Origin: Tolypothrix sp. FACHB-123 | Lineage (GTDB): Bacteria; Cyanobacteriota; Cyanobacteriia; Cyanobacteriales; Nostocaceae | Assembly (NCBI RefSeq): GCF_014697075.1 | Contig: NZ_JACJRE010000030.1 | Location: 1-64,000 of the forward strand | Direction: 5' to 3' | DNA: 64,000 bases | In this document: piece by piece, positions 18,655 to 28,345 of the stretch | How positions within the stretch are numbered: position 1 is the first letter of the stretch | How the letters are laid out: each line of letters opens with the position of its first letter | Notes under the pieces: model-generated | Database searches by the model: none | What the model saw: the letters and a program-made list of their open reading frames with translations, nothing else | What the model was told of the DNA's origin: nothing | Position numbers and translations under genes: made by a program

Positions 18655-19368
18655 TTACTCTGCGGTCTCTGGTGGTTCAAATTTGTAACCGTAACCGCGA
18701 ACAGTTTTAATATACTCTGGCACAGTGGTATCTACTTCCAACTTTTTGCGTAGCTGACCGATATGCACATCAACAACTCGTCCATCTCCTACATAGTCAC
18801 AACCCCAAATTTTTTGAATGAGCTGAGTGCGACTCCAAGCTTGACCCGGATGGCTGGCTAAAAAATGGAGAATATTAAATTCTAAAGCAGTTAATGGCAG
18901 TGGTTTATCGTTAAGTGTTACTTCTCGTCCATCTGGGTTAATTGCTAGCTGGTGGAAGACAAGGCGTTGTGCTGGTGAGGAGTTGACTGTGCGGACGCGC
19001 CGCAACAAAGCTTGAATGCGAACTTCTACTTCCGCTAGGCTAAAGGGTTTAGTCATAAAGTCATCAGCACCAGCAGAGATAATCTTGATTTTATCGGCTT
19101 CGTCAGTCCGACTGCTTAGTATCATGACTAAAACATTGGTGCGACGCTGCATTTCTTGGCAGAGATGATAGCCAGTCGTATCTGGCAAATTCCAATCTAA
19201 AATCACTAAGTCTGGGTTCAGTTGCTCAAATAGACTTAACGCTGTCTTTCCATCGGCCGCAGACTCTATTTGATACTTGCGACTTAAAAACCGATATATA
19301 AGATTACGGACACCATAGTCGTCATCGACAACAAGAATCTTGGGATTAGTAGCAGGAAGCATCACCAT
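18655..19368 (-). CDS. OmpR/PhoB-family response regulator
   Basis: 237 residues. The receiver domain (about 10-125) has the acidic pair VVDDD, phospho-acceptor Asp58 in LVILDWNLPDTTGY and Lys in DDFMTKPFSLAE. The winged-helix DNA-binding domain (about 135-232) shows LTALEFNILHFLASHPGQ, VVDVHIGQLRKKL and VRGYGYKF, all standard for this class. No histidine kinase gene is next to it, so it is an orphan in this window. It is not closely like RpaA or RpaB at the N-terminus; I could not name the subgroup. About 1.1 kb of non-coding DNA lies upstream. Confidence 0.9.
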   Translation of the reverse strand: MVMLPATNPKILVVDDDYGVRNLIYRFLSRKYQIESAADGKTALSLFEQLNPDLVILDWNLPDTTGYHLCQEMQRRTNVLVMILSSRTDEADKIKIISAGADDFMTKPFSLAEVEVRIQALLRRVRTVNSSPAQRLVFHQLAINPDGREVTLNDKPLPLTALEFNILHFLASHPGQAWSRTQLIQKIWGCDYVGDGRVVDVHIGQLRKKLEVDTTVPEYIKTVRGYGYKFEPPETAE

Positions 19369-20448
19369 AAGTTTCTAGCCCATTGTTTATATGCTGATTC
19401 GCCATGCGATCGCTACTCTACAAGAAGCTATGTTGACAGCTTCTATATATACTTTCATACTTTTTCTTTCAAGAGAAGATTTTTAACTTTACTCATAGAC
19501 CTCAATTACTGAATATATAAAACTCAATTATTATTATCAATTTGCTGCTACTCACCAGGAATAGTCACTGTCTGAGTTGACTACTTTTTCTGGCTAATGA
19601 AGTTTATCTTAGCCTTGACTCTTATACTTCTTGACGACTGATTATTGCTCTAGTGATTTAACACTTTTACATTTCTAACACAATTATACCTGGTCAGACA
19701 GGTCTTTTTAAAGGCTTTAATACAATATATGTTGCGAATTATCTAGTGATTTAGGATTAGCCATAACTTGAAATTACGTTGAATAATAAGTATTAGTTTT
19801 ATTGTATGATTCTAAAGTAATAAAAGTTCATAATCAGCCTTCTCACATCAGTCTATTTCTTAAAAATTAGTATATATAATTCCTCCTCTGTTTTGGCAAA
19901 TATTTCTATTTTATGCATTAAATTAGAGAATTTTGTCAACATAGCCCTACATGGATATATTTTAAGAATTATGTAAAAATCTGATAACAAGCTGATTTTC
20001 TGAGTTACTCTACTTGTTTTAACTGTTGTAACTAGATACCCAAGTTGACGAGATGCTGCTTGTTTATGACAGTTTCAACCTAGCAATTTGTTACGATATA
20101 TTATCTCTACAAATCGATAAAAAATTCATCGTTCAAAATTTACTAGCAAAAGTTGTAAAATTCTTGATTATTGAGAATATTTAGTATTAATTTTTCTATT
20201 TAAGAACAATATCAAACTTAGCTAAAATAGCCTCAAGAAATTTATATTAACGAATAATAAACGATTAATTATAATTTAACCCGTGATTTAATAGTGATAT
20301 TTTATGTAATAAACAACCTAATTTGAGCAGATCGACTTAACATAAGTCTATCTAAAGAGAGACTTTGCTCATATTCATACTAAAGAAAGAGCAAATAAAA
20401 CTCTGTTATTCGATAAATTGCTGATCATGTAATCAGCAAGAGATATTT
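19369..20448. other. large AT-rich intergenic region
   Basis: About 1.08 kb between two divergently transcribed genes. No reading frame with coding character, no tRNA and no recognised repeat. It is markedly AT-rich with several A/T runs. It could hold long 5' leaders or an unannotated small RNA, but nothing specific was seen. Confidence 0.5.
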
Positions 20449-20904
20449 ATGGCTAACAATTTAGTAGATAATATCATTCCCCAACAGCCACCCATTGAAC
20501 CACAATCTGATGTTCATGTACTCAAAGCTCGTTTAGAATGGGGTGAACCAGCGTTTACAATACTGGATGTGCGCGATCGCCAGACCTTTAATGAAGGTCA
20601 CATTCTGGGAGCAATGCCAATGCCTAGTGATGAAGTGGTAAGCCGTGCAACATCATCTATAGATAAAAGCCGGGATATTTATATTTACGGTGCTAGCGAC
20701 GAAGAAAGCTCTCAAGCTGTACAATCACTTCGTTCTGCTGGATTTGAGCATGTATCTCTACTTAAAGGCGGTCTAGCAGCTTGGAAAGCTATTGGCGGCC
20801 CAACAGAAGGTTCTATTGAAGCCCTAACTCCTCCTGGCGCTGGAGACTATAATGTTGTATCTCGGATGCAAGAACACGCAGAAACTCAGAAAAAAGATGT
20901 CTAG
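20449..20904 (+). CDS. rhodanese-like domain protein lacking the catalytic cysteine
   Basis: 151 residues with one rhodanese domain: FTILDVRDRQTFNEGHILGA is the CH2A motif and GFEHVSLLKGGLAAWKAIGGP the C-terminal signature. At the active-site loop, where catalytic members have Cys followed by an R-x-G-x-R-S loop, this protein reads IYGASDEESSQ (about residues 79-89), with Gly, Ala and Ser and no Cys. Sulfur transfer is therefore not expected; a binding or regulatory role is more likely. ATG 20449 follows GAGATATTT, a weak ribosome site. Confidence 0.85.
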   Translation: MANNLVDNIIPQQPPIEPQSDVHVLKARLEWGEPAFTILDVRDRQTFNEGHILGAMPMPSDEVVSRATSSIDKSRDIYIYGASDEESSQAVQSLRSAGFEHVSLLKGGLAAWKAIGGPTEGSIEALTPPGAGDYNVVSRMQEHAETQKKDV

Positions 20905-20973
20905 CTAAAATATTTAGTCATTAGTCATTAGTCATTGGTGGAACAAATGACTAATGACTGGTTTTAGCTGTTG

Positions 20974-21603
20974 TTAATGTTCAAATATATCTTTAAACTG
21001 CAATAAGTCTAAGGATACGATTGTTGGCAGAGCTTGAAAACATTCTTGCGCAATCTGCCAACGCTCTTCTCTTTTGAGCATGGCAATCAGTTTTTGCTGT
21101 ACGCTGAGTAAATAGCGAACATCATTAGCGGCATAACTTAGTTGTTCCGTGGATAAATTATCAGCGTTTCCCCAATCAGAACTTTGAGCGCTTTTATCCA
21201 ACTCGACTTTTTCTAACTCTTGGACGACATCCTTCAAACCATGACGATTGGTGTAAGTTCGAGCTAATTTACTAGCTATTTTGGTACAAAATACAGGCTG
21301 GACGGTAATTCCTAGGTTGTAACGCAAGGTAGCAACGTCAAAGCGTGCAAAGTGAAATACTTTTAGGACATTGACTGCTTCCAACAGTTTTTGTAAGTTT
21401 GGTGCTGCGGTTTGACCTTTAGCGATACGAATTGCAGTTACTTGACCTTCTAGATTGCACAGTTGAACGAGACAAAGGCGATCGCGCTGTGGTAGCAACC
21501 CCATTGTTTCTGTATCAACAGCGATCGCCTCTGATTTTAAATACTGGGAGAGTGCAGCGTCACTAAGGTCGCGATCGCTTACCTGAAAATCTTGTAATGT
21601 CAT
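20974..21603 (-). CDS. ribonuclease D-like 3'-5' exonuclease
   Basis: 209 residues covering one DEDD exonuclease domain. Exo I is AVDTETMGLLPQRDRLCLVQ (Asp and Glu), Exo II is FHFARFDVATL (Asp) and Exo III is SYAANDVRYLL (Tyr and Asp), so it is the DEDDy type. The HRDC domains of full-length RNase D are missing; short forms of this kind are common in cyanobacteria. The expected role is 3' trimming of structured RNAs such as tRNA precursors, inferred from the family. It converges with the rhodanese gene. Confidence 0.88.
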   Translation of the reverse strand: MTLQDFQVSDRDLSDAALSQYLKSEAIAVDTETMGLLPQRDRLCLVQLCNLEGQVTAIRIAKGQTAAPNLQKLLEAVNVLKVFHFARFDVATLRYNLGITVQPVFCTKIASKLARTYTNRHGLKDVVQELEKVELDKSAQSSDWGNADNLSTEQLSYAANDVRYLLSVQQKLIAMLKREERWQIAQECFQALPTIVSLDLLQFKDIFEH

Positions 21604-21807
21604 GAATCACTTAAGAATAAATGCAGTGTCGCATAGAAGCGGATTTTACTAGACACTACATTATTATTGTGCAAAAAAATCAGAAATTCTAGTGGTTTAT
21701 GTCATTAGTTGCGATCGGTGCATCAATCCGTAGTCATGACTTTAGTTCTGAATTTCGCAGTACTAAAGCCCTGAGTACGAACTTCTGCTAATTTTTGCGT
21801 TTAACTA

Positions 21808-22356
21808 CTAGTTTGTCCGCAAGAAAATCTGCGTGAGATAGACTTCACCTTGTTGATTGGCAGCCACACCTATTCCTGTGAGATTATACTTACCCTGGAT
21901 GTTTTTGAGATGACCAGGACTGTTTAGCCAACCAGTAATAGCTTGTGATGCAGGATCGCTATATCCTTGGTTAAAAGCCACATTTTCTCCTGCACTACTG
22001 TAGATAATGGGGAGAACAGTTACTCGCTCTTTAAATCCCTGATGGCTAAATGGAACTTTCCCGCTAGCCATATTTTGACTATGAATTCTAGCCTGTCGAG
22101 TGATACTTGCATTGAGGCTCAACTTTGGCAAACCAACAGAAACACGATATCGATTAACTTTATCAAACACTGATTTTTCTAGAGATGTTGTGTTAAAAGC
22201 CGTAGTTGATGCTACACCTTGAGTTGCGGAAATCGATAAAGGTTTATTATTAGTAGGTTTGTTTGTGGAACTGTGACCTGGAATAGGAGCAGTTGTTAAT
22301 CCACTAGCAAGGACAAGCGTACTTAAAGCTATGCCAAAAGCAGTTTGTCGAAACAT
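21808..22356 (-). CDS. secreted CAP-domain protein (SCP/PR-1 family)
   Basis: 182 residues. The N-terminal 25 or so are a signal peptide (GIALSTLVLASGLTTAPIPG). After a Ser/Thr/Asn-rich linker, the CAP domain covers about residues 60-180 with VFDKVNRYRVSVGLPKLSLN, the conserved RIHSQNMASG, FSHQGF, the GENVAFNQGY motif and the terminal GWLNSPGHLKNI. The His and Glu of the CAP cavity are present. Bacterial YkwD-type CAP proteins are extracellular with poorly defined roles. Confidence 0.87.
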   Translation of the reverse strand: MFRQTAFGIALSTLVLASGLTTAPIPGHSSTNKPTNNKPLSISATQGVASTTAFNTTSLEKSVFDKVNRYRVSVGLPKLSLNASITRQARIHSQNMASGKVPFSHQGFKERVTVLPIIYSSAGENVAFNQGYSDPASQAITGWLNSPGHLKNIQGKYNLTGIGVAANQQGEVYLTQIFLRTN

Positions 22357-23004
22357 GAAAATTACTGAATGCCTAGAGTGATAAGACCTCTACTCTAACG
22401 TATTATTCCTAGCATAAATACTAGGATAATATGAAGGATTGATGAACTTTAAAAAGTTTGCAATTACTTTACAGTAACTAAAAGATATCACCTCCAAAAT
22501 TAAACAATTAGAAAGCGCTAATCGTGATTACAATATGTTTGCTTCCTCGAATATATAAAAATGATGTGAATCTTTAAAAAAGATAATGTAGTATCCTCTA
22601 GACAAATGTCTCAGTAACTACATTTTTCATTAATTAATTCAATGTATCTGTTCGCAATGTGATACCCATTCGTGTCATATCAGATTATTTGCTGGACAGA
22701 TAATGTAGTAGCAATTTTGAGCAAAAAGGTTAATTTTATATTTTTTTAAAATTTTAAAAATTTATACTAATTCAAATAATGTTTGCGACACATGAATATA
22801 CTCTAGAGGACAAGGCATTGCCTTGCCCCTAGCATCTGTCTCATTCTTTTTTCAAATTGATATTAGTAGTTATTGATATTTATCAAGAGTTAAAAGCGCA
22901 ACAAGGTATCAGAGAAAACATTGGGGCATTGGGCATTGGGCATTTATGATTTCTCCTCTGCTTCCTTTGTGTCCTAGTCCCTAGCGCCCAATGCCCAAAT
23001 TAAA
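22357..23004. other. intergenic region with two repeat elements
   Basis: About 650 bp without a gene. It contains the inverted-repeat element at 22765-22868 (listed separately) and a GGGCATT tandem run at about 22921-22945, just before the trpB stop. The rest is AT-rich and unassigned. Confidence 0.55.
22765..22868. repeat. small inverted-repeat element with central palindrome
   Basis: The ends are imperfectly inverted (TACTAAT at 22765 and ATTAGTA ending 22868). The centre is the perfect palindrome CAAGGCA-T-TGCCTTG. Flanking blocks CGACACAT-ATATA-TCTAGAG and CTGT-CATTCTT are shared with an element at about 53331-53435, whose central palindrome has a different sequence (GCACAACATGTTGTGC). 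Confidence 0.65.
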
Positions 23005-24246
23005 CTATGCAGGATTTAAGAACTTAGCTACAGTTTGTACATCCTTATCACCACGTCCGGAGCAGTTAATGACAATTCGCGGACTACCAGTCAGTTGCGG
23101 ACAGAGCGTTTCCAGGTAGGCGATCGCATGGGAAGTTTCCAAAGCTGGGATAATTCCTTCTAGGCGCGATAGTCTTTGGAATGCTGCTAAAGCCTCAGCA
23201 TCTGTCACACTGTAATATTCAGCGCGCTGGGTATCTTTCAAATAGCTGTGTTCCGGGCCGACACCAGGATAATCTAACCCAGCACTAATTGAGTGGGCTT
23301 CAATTACCTGTCCATCCCGATCTTGCAGCAAATAGCTCATGGCTCCGTGCAATACACCAACCTGTCCTTTTGTCAAGGTAGCAGCATGTTTGTTAGTATT
23401 TACGCCTTCTCCAGCTGCTTCAATACCAATTAACCGCACAGCAGGCTCATTGACAAACTCATAGAATAGCCCCATTGCATTAGAACCACCACCAACACAA
23501 GCCATGAGAATATCTGGCAACCCGCCCCACTTCTCTTGAGCTTGAGCGCGAGTTTCTTGCCCAATCACAGCATGGAAATCACGTACCATCATGGGGTAGG
23601 GATGGGGGCCGGCTACTGAACCCAGGATGTAGTGAGTTGTTTCTACATTTGTTACCCAATCGCGAATCGCTTCAGAAGTTGCATCCTTGAGGGTTCCTGT
23701 TCCCGCAGCTACCGGACGGACTTCTGCACCCATTAATTTCATGCGAAATACATTTAATGCTTGGCGTTCCATATCGTGAACGCCCATATAAATAATGCAT
23801 TCCAGCCCAAAACGAGCGCAAACTGTTGCTGTAGCTACTCCATGTTGCCCAGCACCAGTTTCGGCAATAATCCGTTTTTTGCCCATGCGCTTTGCTAGGA
23901 GTACTTGACCTAGGGCATTGTTAATTTTGTGAGCGCCAGTGTGGTTTAAGTCTTCCCGCTTTAAATAAATTTGCGCCCCTGTACCATCTGGGCGAGCATA
24001 ATGAGCAGTTAGACGTTCGGCAAAATACAAAGGTGTAGCACGCCCTACATAGTCTCGCAAGAGTTGTTGTAGTTCGTTGAGAAACTCAGGATCGTTACGA
24101 TATTGTTGATAAGCTGCTTCTAATTCCGCCAGCGCAGGCATCAGTGTTTCCGGGACGTACTTACCGCCAAAGCGTCCAAAGCGTCCTTGTGTATCGGGAA
24201 CAGAAGCAGTAGATGGGGAACTTGGAGATATGGGTGTGGTAGTCAC
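23005..24246 (-). CDS. trpB: tryptophan synthase beta chain
   Basis: Condenses indole with serine to give tryptophan, using PLP. 413 residues, the usual TrpB1 size. The N-terminal [20 protein letters not shown], the PLP lysine Lys107 in [13 protein letters not shown], the phosphate loop [10 protein letters not shown] and the [11 protein letters not shown] motif are all intact. An alpha subunit gene is not adjacent, as is usual in cyanobacteria where trp genes are scattered. A possible -10 (TATAAT on the minus strand, 24276-24281) lies 30 bp upstream. No aromatic leader peptide was seen upstream, unlike the DAHP synthase gene in this window. Confidence 0.97.
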   Translation of the reverse strand: MTTTPISPSSPSTASVPDTQGRFGRFGGKYVPETLMPALAELEAAYQQYRNDPEFLNELQQLLRDYVGRATPLYFAERLTAHYARPDGTGAQIYLKREDLNHTGAHKINNALGQVLLAKRMGKKRIIAETGAGQHGVATATVCARFGLECIIYMGVHDMERQALNVFRMKLMGAEVRPVAAGTGTLKDATSEAIRDWVTNVETTHYILGSVAGPHPYPMMVRDFHAVIGQETRAQAQEKWGGLPDILMACVGGGSNAMGLFYEFVNEPAVRLIGIEAAGEGVNTNKHAATLTKGQVGVLHGAMSYLLQDRDGQVIEAHSISAGLDYPGVGPEHSYLKDTQRAEYYSVTDAEALAAFQRLSRLEGIIPALETSHAIAYLETLCPQLTGSPRIVINCSGRGDKDVQTVAKFLNPA

Positions 24247-24635
24247 GGACTGATCTCTACGATGGGACGAACTTTATTATAGAAAAGTCTGGGCTGTATA
24301 GGATAAAAAGTGCGATCGCTTGCTGCCAATCTAACTACTCCAAGCTTTACGACGGAGGGTTTTCGTGTATTTTGAATGTAGTTGAGCTAAGAAAGACAGA
24401 GGGCACACTTCCTTGCCTTGGTGACCAGAGGTAGAAGGTTTAAGAATATATTCTTTCCTATGACAAACAGGTTCAAGAGCAGCTAAATTTATTTATGAAC
24501 AAAAGTAAAAAATTTATTTCATTGCGTAGAGGCAAAAAATCCGATGTCTTAGTCAAATGATTACCCATTTATGGGGATTTATACTGCCATCTGTCTCCTG
24601 CCTGATTAAATTTTGATTAACATTTATTTCTAGTT
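24247..24635. other. intergenic region between trpB and the SUI1 gene
   Basis: Divergent gap. On the minus strand TATAAT (24276-24281) could be the trpB -10 element, but a good -35 at 17 bp is lacking. No small reading frame with coding character was found. Confidence 0.4.
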
Positions 24636-24977
24636 ATGTCTTCTTCCAAATCTTCTGATAAAAGCTTCGTCTATCGCGAATTTGGTGCTGATAACTCACC
24701 TGCGTTAGAAAGACCTATTGCTGAACTTCCTCCGCAACAGCAAAACCTGAAAGTCCAAGCTACCCGCAAAGGACGTAAAGGTAAAACCGTCACAGTAATT
24801 AGTGGTTTTCAGTCTAAACCAGAAACCCTGAATGATTTGGTCAAACAATTAAAAACTCAGTGCGGTACTGGTGGCACTGTTAAGGATAATGAAATTGAAA
24901 TTCAAGGCGATCATAAACAGAAAATAGTGGAGATTTTAACTAAGCTAGGTTATAAAGCCAAAATCAGCGGTGGTTAG
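24636..24977 (+). CDS. SUI1/eIF1-like translation factor (YciH family)
   Basis: 113 residues. An unstructured N-terminal part of about 45 residues is followed by the SUI1 domain: RKGRKGKTVTVISGFQ, then LVKQLKTQCGTGGTVKDNEI and IEIQGDHKQKIVEILTKLGY. The CGTGGTVKDNEIEIQGDH block is the family hallmark. Bacterial YciH binds the ribosome and affects start-codon selection; the physiological role in cyanobacteria is not established. The gene stands alone. Confidence 0.93.
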   Translation: MSSSKSSDKSFVYREFGADNSPALERPIAELPPQQQNLKVQATRKGRKGKTVTVISGFQSKPETLNDLVKQLKTQCGTGGTVKDNEIEIQGDHKQKIVEILTKLGYKAKISGG

Positions 24978-25202
24978 GCAGGAAATTTTCTGGAAAGAAG
25001 TAGTCAGCGCTTGAAACTAACTATAAATAATGAAGCAGAAGGGAAATGAGAAAAAACTTTACCATCTCAGTTCTACAAAACATTACATAGTTAGCTTGAA
25101 TCTAGCCTAATTACTTGAGAGGAAGACTGAGCCAATCGGCTGATGTTATCTTTGAAAGGTTAAATACAAGTTGGCTTACTATTAAAATAGCAGGAGGTTT
25201 AT

Positions 25203-25361
25203 ATGGATTTAGTTAGGATTCTAGCAGCAATTTTTCTACCACCTTTAGGGGTATTCTTGCAAGTAGGGATTGGTAAAGATTTCTGGATAAATATCATCTT
25301 GACATTTTTCGGCTATCTGCCAGGAATTATTCACGCTGTATGGGTAATTGCTAGGAAATAG
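25203..25361 (+). CDS. YqaE/Pmp3 family small membrane protein
   Basis: A 52-residue protein. AGGAGG at 25192-25197 is a perfect ribosome site 5 bp before ATG 25203. Two hydrophobic helices carry the Pmp3/YqaE signature: ILAAIFLPPLGVFLQVGIGK, then the second helix NIILTFFGYLPGIIHAVWVI. Pmp3 proteins are small inner- or plasma-membrane proteins linked to membrane potential and salt or cold stress in yeast and plants; bacterial roles are unclear. Sequence and length fit the family fully. Confidence 0.93.
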   Translation: MDLVRILAAIFLPPLGVFLQVGIGKDFWINIILTFFGYLPGIIHAVWVIARK

Positions 25362-25596
25362 TTCTTCATCAACCAGGATTAGGAGTGCGATCGCTAATTC
25401 TACAATTCAGAGCGATCGCACATGAGTTAAATAAAATAAGAATCATCACAAAATAATGGCGTTGCTGTGCGATCGAAGTAAACACAATTCATCCGATCGA
25501 TTAGCAACGCCTAAATGATTTAATTTTTCTAAAATTCTGGCAATATTTCTTTGGAAATAGGTATTACCTACTCTACATCTTGACAATCAAAATTTA

Positions 25597-26091
25597 CTAG
25601 CGGGTTGTTTGATTTGTGGTTGTTTTCGCCCGTTCCTGCTGATAAAATTTGGCAACTTTTTGCACATAGGTAGCAGTAAAGCCACTATTACAGCCTGTGT
25701 ATTGACCAGTCATCCACCAACAAGCTACGTCAGTTACTGCTGCTGTTTCATTATTGTTACGGGCGCGCAATTGCTGGTTTAACTCGCGGCGTGCGATGCA
25801 TGAGACAACTTGGCGAGCTGTTTCTGGGCTATTTTCAAACTGTGTTGGTGTAATCTCTTTTTTCAAGCAAGTTCTTGCCCAACCTTTGAGAGTTTCTGGT
25901 TTAACTTGCCATTGACTGTAAAGTCCGTCGTTTTGGGAGCCAGTTTGTGGTGCAGCTTGTCGCAGCGCCTCTACCATTGCTGCAACTTGAGCATTGGCAA
26001 CCTGTTGTTGTGCTTGTACTGACAATAATGGCGACAGTCCTAGGCTGACAACCACTCCGCTAAGTATTAATCTTATGAAGTTTTTTCTCAT
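25597..26091 (-). CDS. exported protein of unknown function
   Basis: 164 residues with a clear signal peptide (LILSGVVVSLGLSPLLSVQAQ, probable cut after VQA). The mature part is rich in Gln, Ala and Thr and holds four Cys (in RTCLKK, VSCIAR, DVACWW and TGCNSG), which could form two disulfides in the periplasm. The WARTCLKKEITPTQF and CWWMTGQYTGCNSGFT segments look like conserved cores, but I do not recognise the family. It is transcribed alone. Confidence 0.7.
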   Translation of the reverse strand: MRKNFIRLILSGVVVSLGLSPLLSVQAQQQVANAQVAAMVEALRQAAPQTGSQNDGLYSQWQVKPETLKGWARTCLKKEITPTQFENSPETARQVVSCIARRELNQQLRARNNNETAAVTDVACWWMTGQYTGCNSGFTATYVQKVAKFYQQERAKTTTNQTTR

Positions 26092-26528
26092 GACTTTGGA
26101 CTTGATTTTTAAAGGCCAAAGTTCAGCATACTACGTATTTACACTTCTTAATAATTGTCTATTGAATAGTAAAACTTAGCTTTCAGGAGAATTTGAGCAT
26201 TAGACGACAATTTTTGCAGATATAAATCTAAGTATTTATTTTTGCTATGACTACTTATATAAATCTTTGTTTTCTCTTATTTGCTTAAAAACCCAACAAA
26301 GCAACATGCAGCACGCGAGTAGGAACACAGCAATGCTGTGTCTTGAAGATTATTTCATCCTGAATGTTAAAAATTAGTCTGGATACAAATATCAAAGATG
26401 TTTTTACTGGTAAATTGTTAGGCAAAATGCCCGTAAACTTACGGGGATGCCGGATTGTGCAGCACAATCCACGCCAGAAGTACTTCCAATATTCTGGCTT
26501 AACAATTAACTTTTAATTCCGAAAAACC
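26092..26528. other. intergenic region with several perfect hairpins
   Basis: Contains ACACAGCA-A-TGCTGTGT (26325-26341), CCCGTAA-A-CTTACGGGG near 26431, and GGATTGTGC-A-GCACAATCC (26452-26470), the last two within 100 bp upstream of the 550-residue channel gene. They could be palindromic repeats or structures in that gene's leader. No coding frame was recognised. Confidence 0.5.
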
Positions 26529-28181
26529 ATGAACGCAACTTGGCTTGGAATAACCCAGGTAATAGAAATTGGTTTGTCGATGAGGGTGCAGCAATTTTTA
26601 GCACAATCACCAACTTTACCACCGGAACAACCCGCTGTCAGCCAGGGGATTACGGATTTGCAAGGTCTTGTCAACCCGATAATTCAGTTTATGCCCAAAG
26701 TGCTGGCGGCTGTAGTAATTTTGTTAATTGGTTGGTTACTGGCGGCGCTAGTTGCAGCGGCGACGCGAAAAGTCCTCAATCGCACGAACATAGATAACCG
26801 CATCGCCTCAGGAGTAACGGGTCGAGATGATGTGCCCCAAGTAGAGCGATTCATCTCTGGCTTAGTTTTTTGGAGTGTCATCCTGTTGACGGTGGTAGCT
26901 GTCTTACAAGTTCTCGGACTGGAAGTAGCTTCTCGACCACTGAATAATTCTCTCGATCAACTTTTGGGCTATTTACCAAAATTGGTAGGTACAGCAATTC
27001 TTTTGGGTATCGCCTGGGTAGTAGCTACCCTTGTCAAGATGTTGACAATGCGCGGACTCCGGGTACTAAGGTTGGATGAGCGCTTGAACGAAGAAACAGA
27101 GGATGGTGCATCTGGCTTTGCGCAGTTGTCTGCTAGTGAAACCATTGCTAATGCTCTTTACTGGTTCATCTTTTTACTATTTCTTGTCCCCGTTCTCGAT
27201 ACTTTAGGACTGAGGGAGGCATTACAACCAGTAAAAGTGCTGATTACAGAGATTTTGTCAATTCTGCCGAATATTTTAGCGGCGACACTGATTGCTGCTG
27301 TTGGCTGGTTTTTGGCGAATATTATCCGCAGAGTAATTAGCAACTTGTTAAGCGCCACAGGAATCGACCATTTAGGTAGTCGGTTTGGCATATCGCCAAA
27401 TGTGGGGGTTCAATCCCTGTCGAATATTTTTGGCACAATTGTCTATATTTTGATTTTGATTCCGGTAGCGATCGCAGCTCTCAATGCTTTGAAAATTGAG
27501 GCGATATCAGTTCCTGCGATCGCTATGTTACAACAGATCCTCAATGCTTTACCTGCTATTTTTTCCGCGATCGCAATTTTGATTTTGGGCTATTTTCTGG
27601 GGCGGTTTGTGGCCGATTTAGTTACTAGTATCCTGACTAGCCTAGGATTCAACAACATATTTGCGGTACTCGGTTTGCCATCTCCAAGACCAACAGCCGT
27701 CTATACTGAAGCTGGCGCACCTGTATCTACACCAACCCGTACCCCATCAGAAATTGTGGGGATTATTGTCTTAGTCGGGATTATGCTGTTTGCGACGGTA
27801 GCAGCAGTCAATATCTTGAATATTGCCGCCTTGACAGCCTTAGTATCGGGAATTTTGATTATATTCGGGCGGATTCTCTCAGGATTAGTGGTATTTGGGA
27901 TTGGATTATTCTTAGCCAACCTAGCTTTTAGCATTATTGCTAGTTCGGAGAGTTCCCAAGCCAGAATTTTAGGACAAGTAGCGCGTATTGCCATAATTAC
28001 CTTAGTATCCGCAATGGCACTGCGACAAATTGGCATAGCTAGCGATATTGTGAATTTAGCATTTGGTCTGTTGCTAGGTGCGATCGCTGTTGCTATTGCC
28101 CTAGCTTTTGGACTTGGTGGACGCGATATTGCCCGCGAACAAGTTAGAGAATGGCTAGACTCTTTTAAAAGTAAAGGGTAA
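26529..28181 (+). CDS. CmpX-like mechanosensitive channel family protein
   Basis: 550 residues, very hydrophobic, with roughly ten to twelve membrane segments arranged as repeated units. Each unit has an amphipathic or hydrophobic helix ending in a Gly-rich stretch and a polar R-x-L/I-L motif (for example AVVILLIGWLLAALVAAATR, GTAILLGIAWVVATLVKMLT, ATLIAAVGWFLANIIRRVIS and AIAILILGYFLGRFVADLVT). These are the TM-helix repeats of CmpX-type proteins, which relate to the MscS pore helix but lack the cytoplasmic MscS beta domain. A role in osmotic or membrane-tension response is inferred from the family. Confidence 0.82.
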   Translation: MNATWLGITQVIEIGLSMRVQQFLAQSPTLPPEQPAVSQGITDLQGLVNPIIQFMPKVLAAVVILLIGWLLAALVAAATRKVLNRTNIDNRIASGVTGRDDVPQVERFISGLVFWSVILLTVVAVLQVLGLEVASRPLNNSLDQLLGYLPKLVGTAILLGIAWVVATLVKMLTMRGLRVLRLDERLNEETEDGASGFAQLSASETIANALYWFIFLLFLVPVLDTLGLREALQPVKVLITEILSILPNILAATLIAAVGWFLANIIRRVISNLLSATGIDHLGSRFGISPNVGVQSLSNIFGTIVYILILIPVAIAALNALKIEAISVPAIAMLQQILNALPAIFSAIAILILGYFLGRFVADLVTSILTSLGFNNIFAVLGLPSPRPTAVYTEAGAPVSTPTRTPSEIVGIIVLVGIMLFATVAAVNILNIAALTALVSGILIIFGRILSGLVVFGIGLFLANLAFSIIASSESSQARILGQVARIAIITLVSAMALRQIGIASDIVNLAFGLLLGAIAVAIALAFGLGGRDIAREQVREWLDSFKSKG

Positions 28182-28193
28182 AAAGTCAAGTTA

Positions 28194-28222
28194 GGGCATG
28201 GGGCATAGGGCATAGGGCATTG
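28194..28222. repeat. GGGCATG/GGGCATA tandem repeat
   Basis: Tandem 7-bp units just after the channel gene stop codon; same family as at 14413-14446. Confidence 0.75.
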
Positions 28223-28345
28223 GTAATTTGTCCTTCCCTGCGTCCCTGCTTATCTTTGTGCCTCATTTGGTAATAGCAAAAGAAAAAGTCTGGACAAATT
28301 GACCAGACTGGAAACAACCTTATCAAACACTTATTGAAAACTGAA

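Noticed and set aside
24247-24635. Possible tryptophan leader peptide before trpB
   Set aside because: No Trp-rich short frame or terminator pair was found, unlike the region before DAHP synthase.
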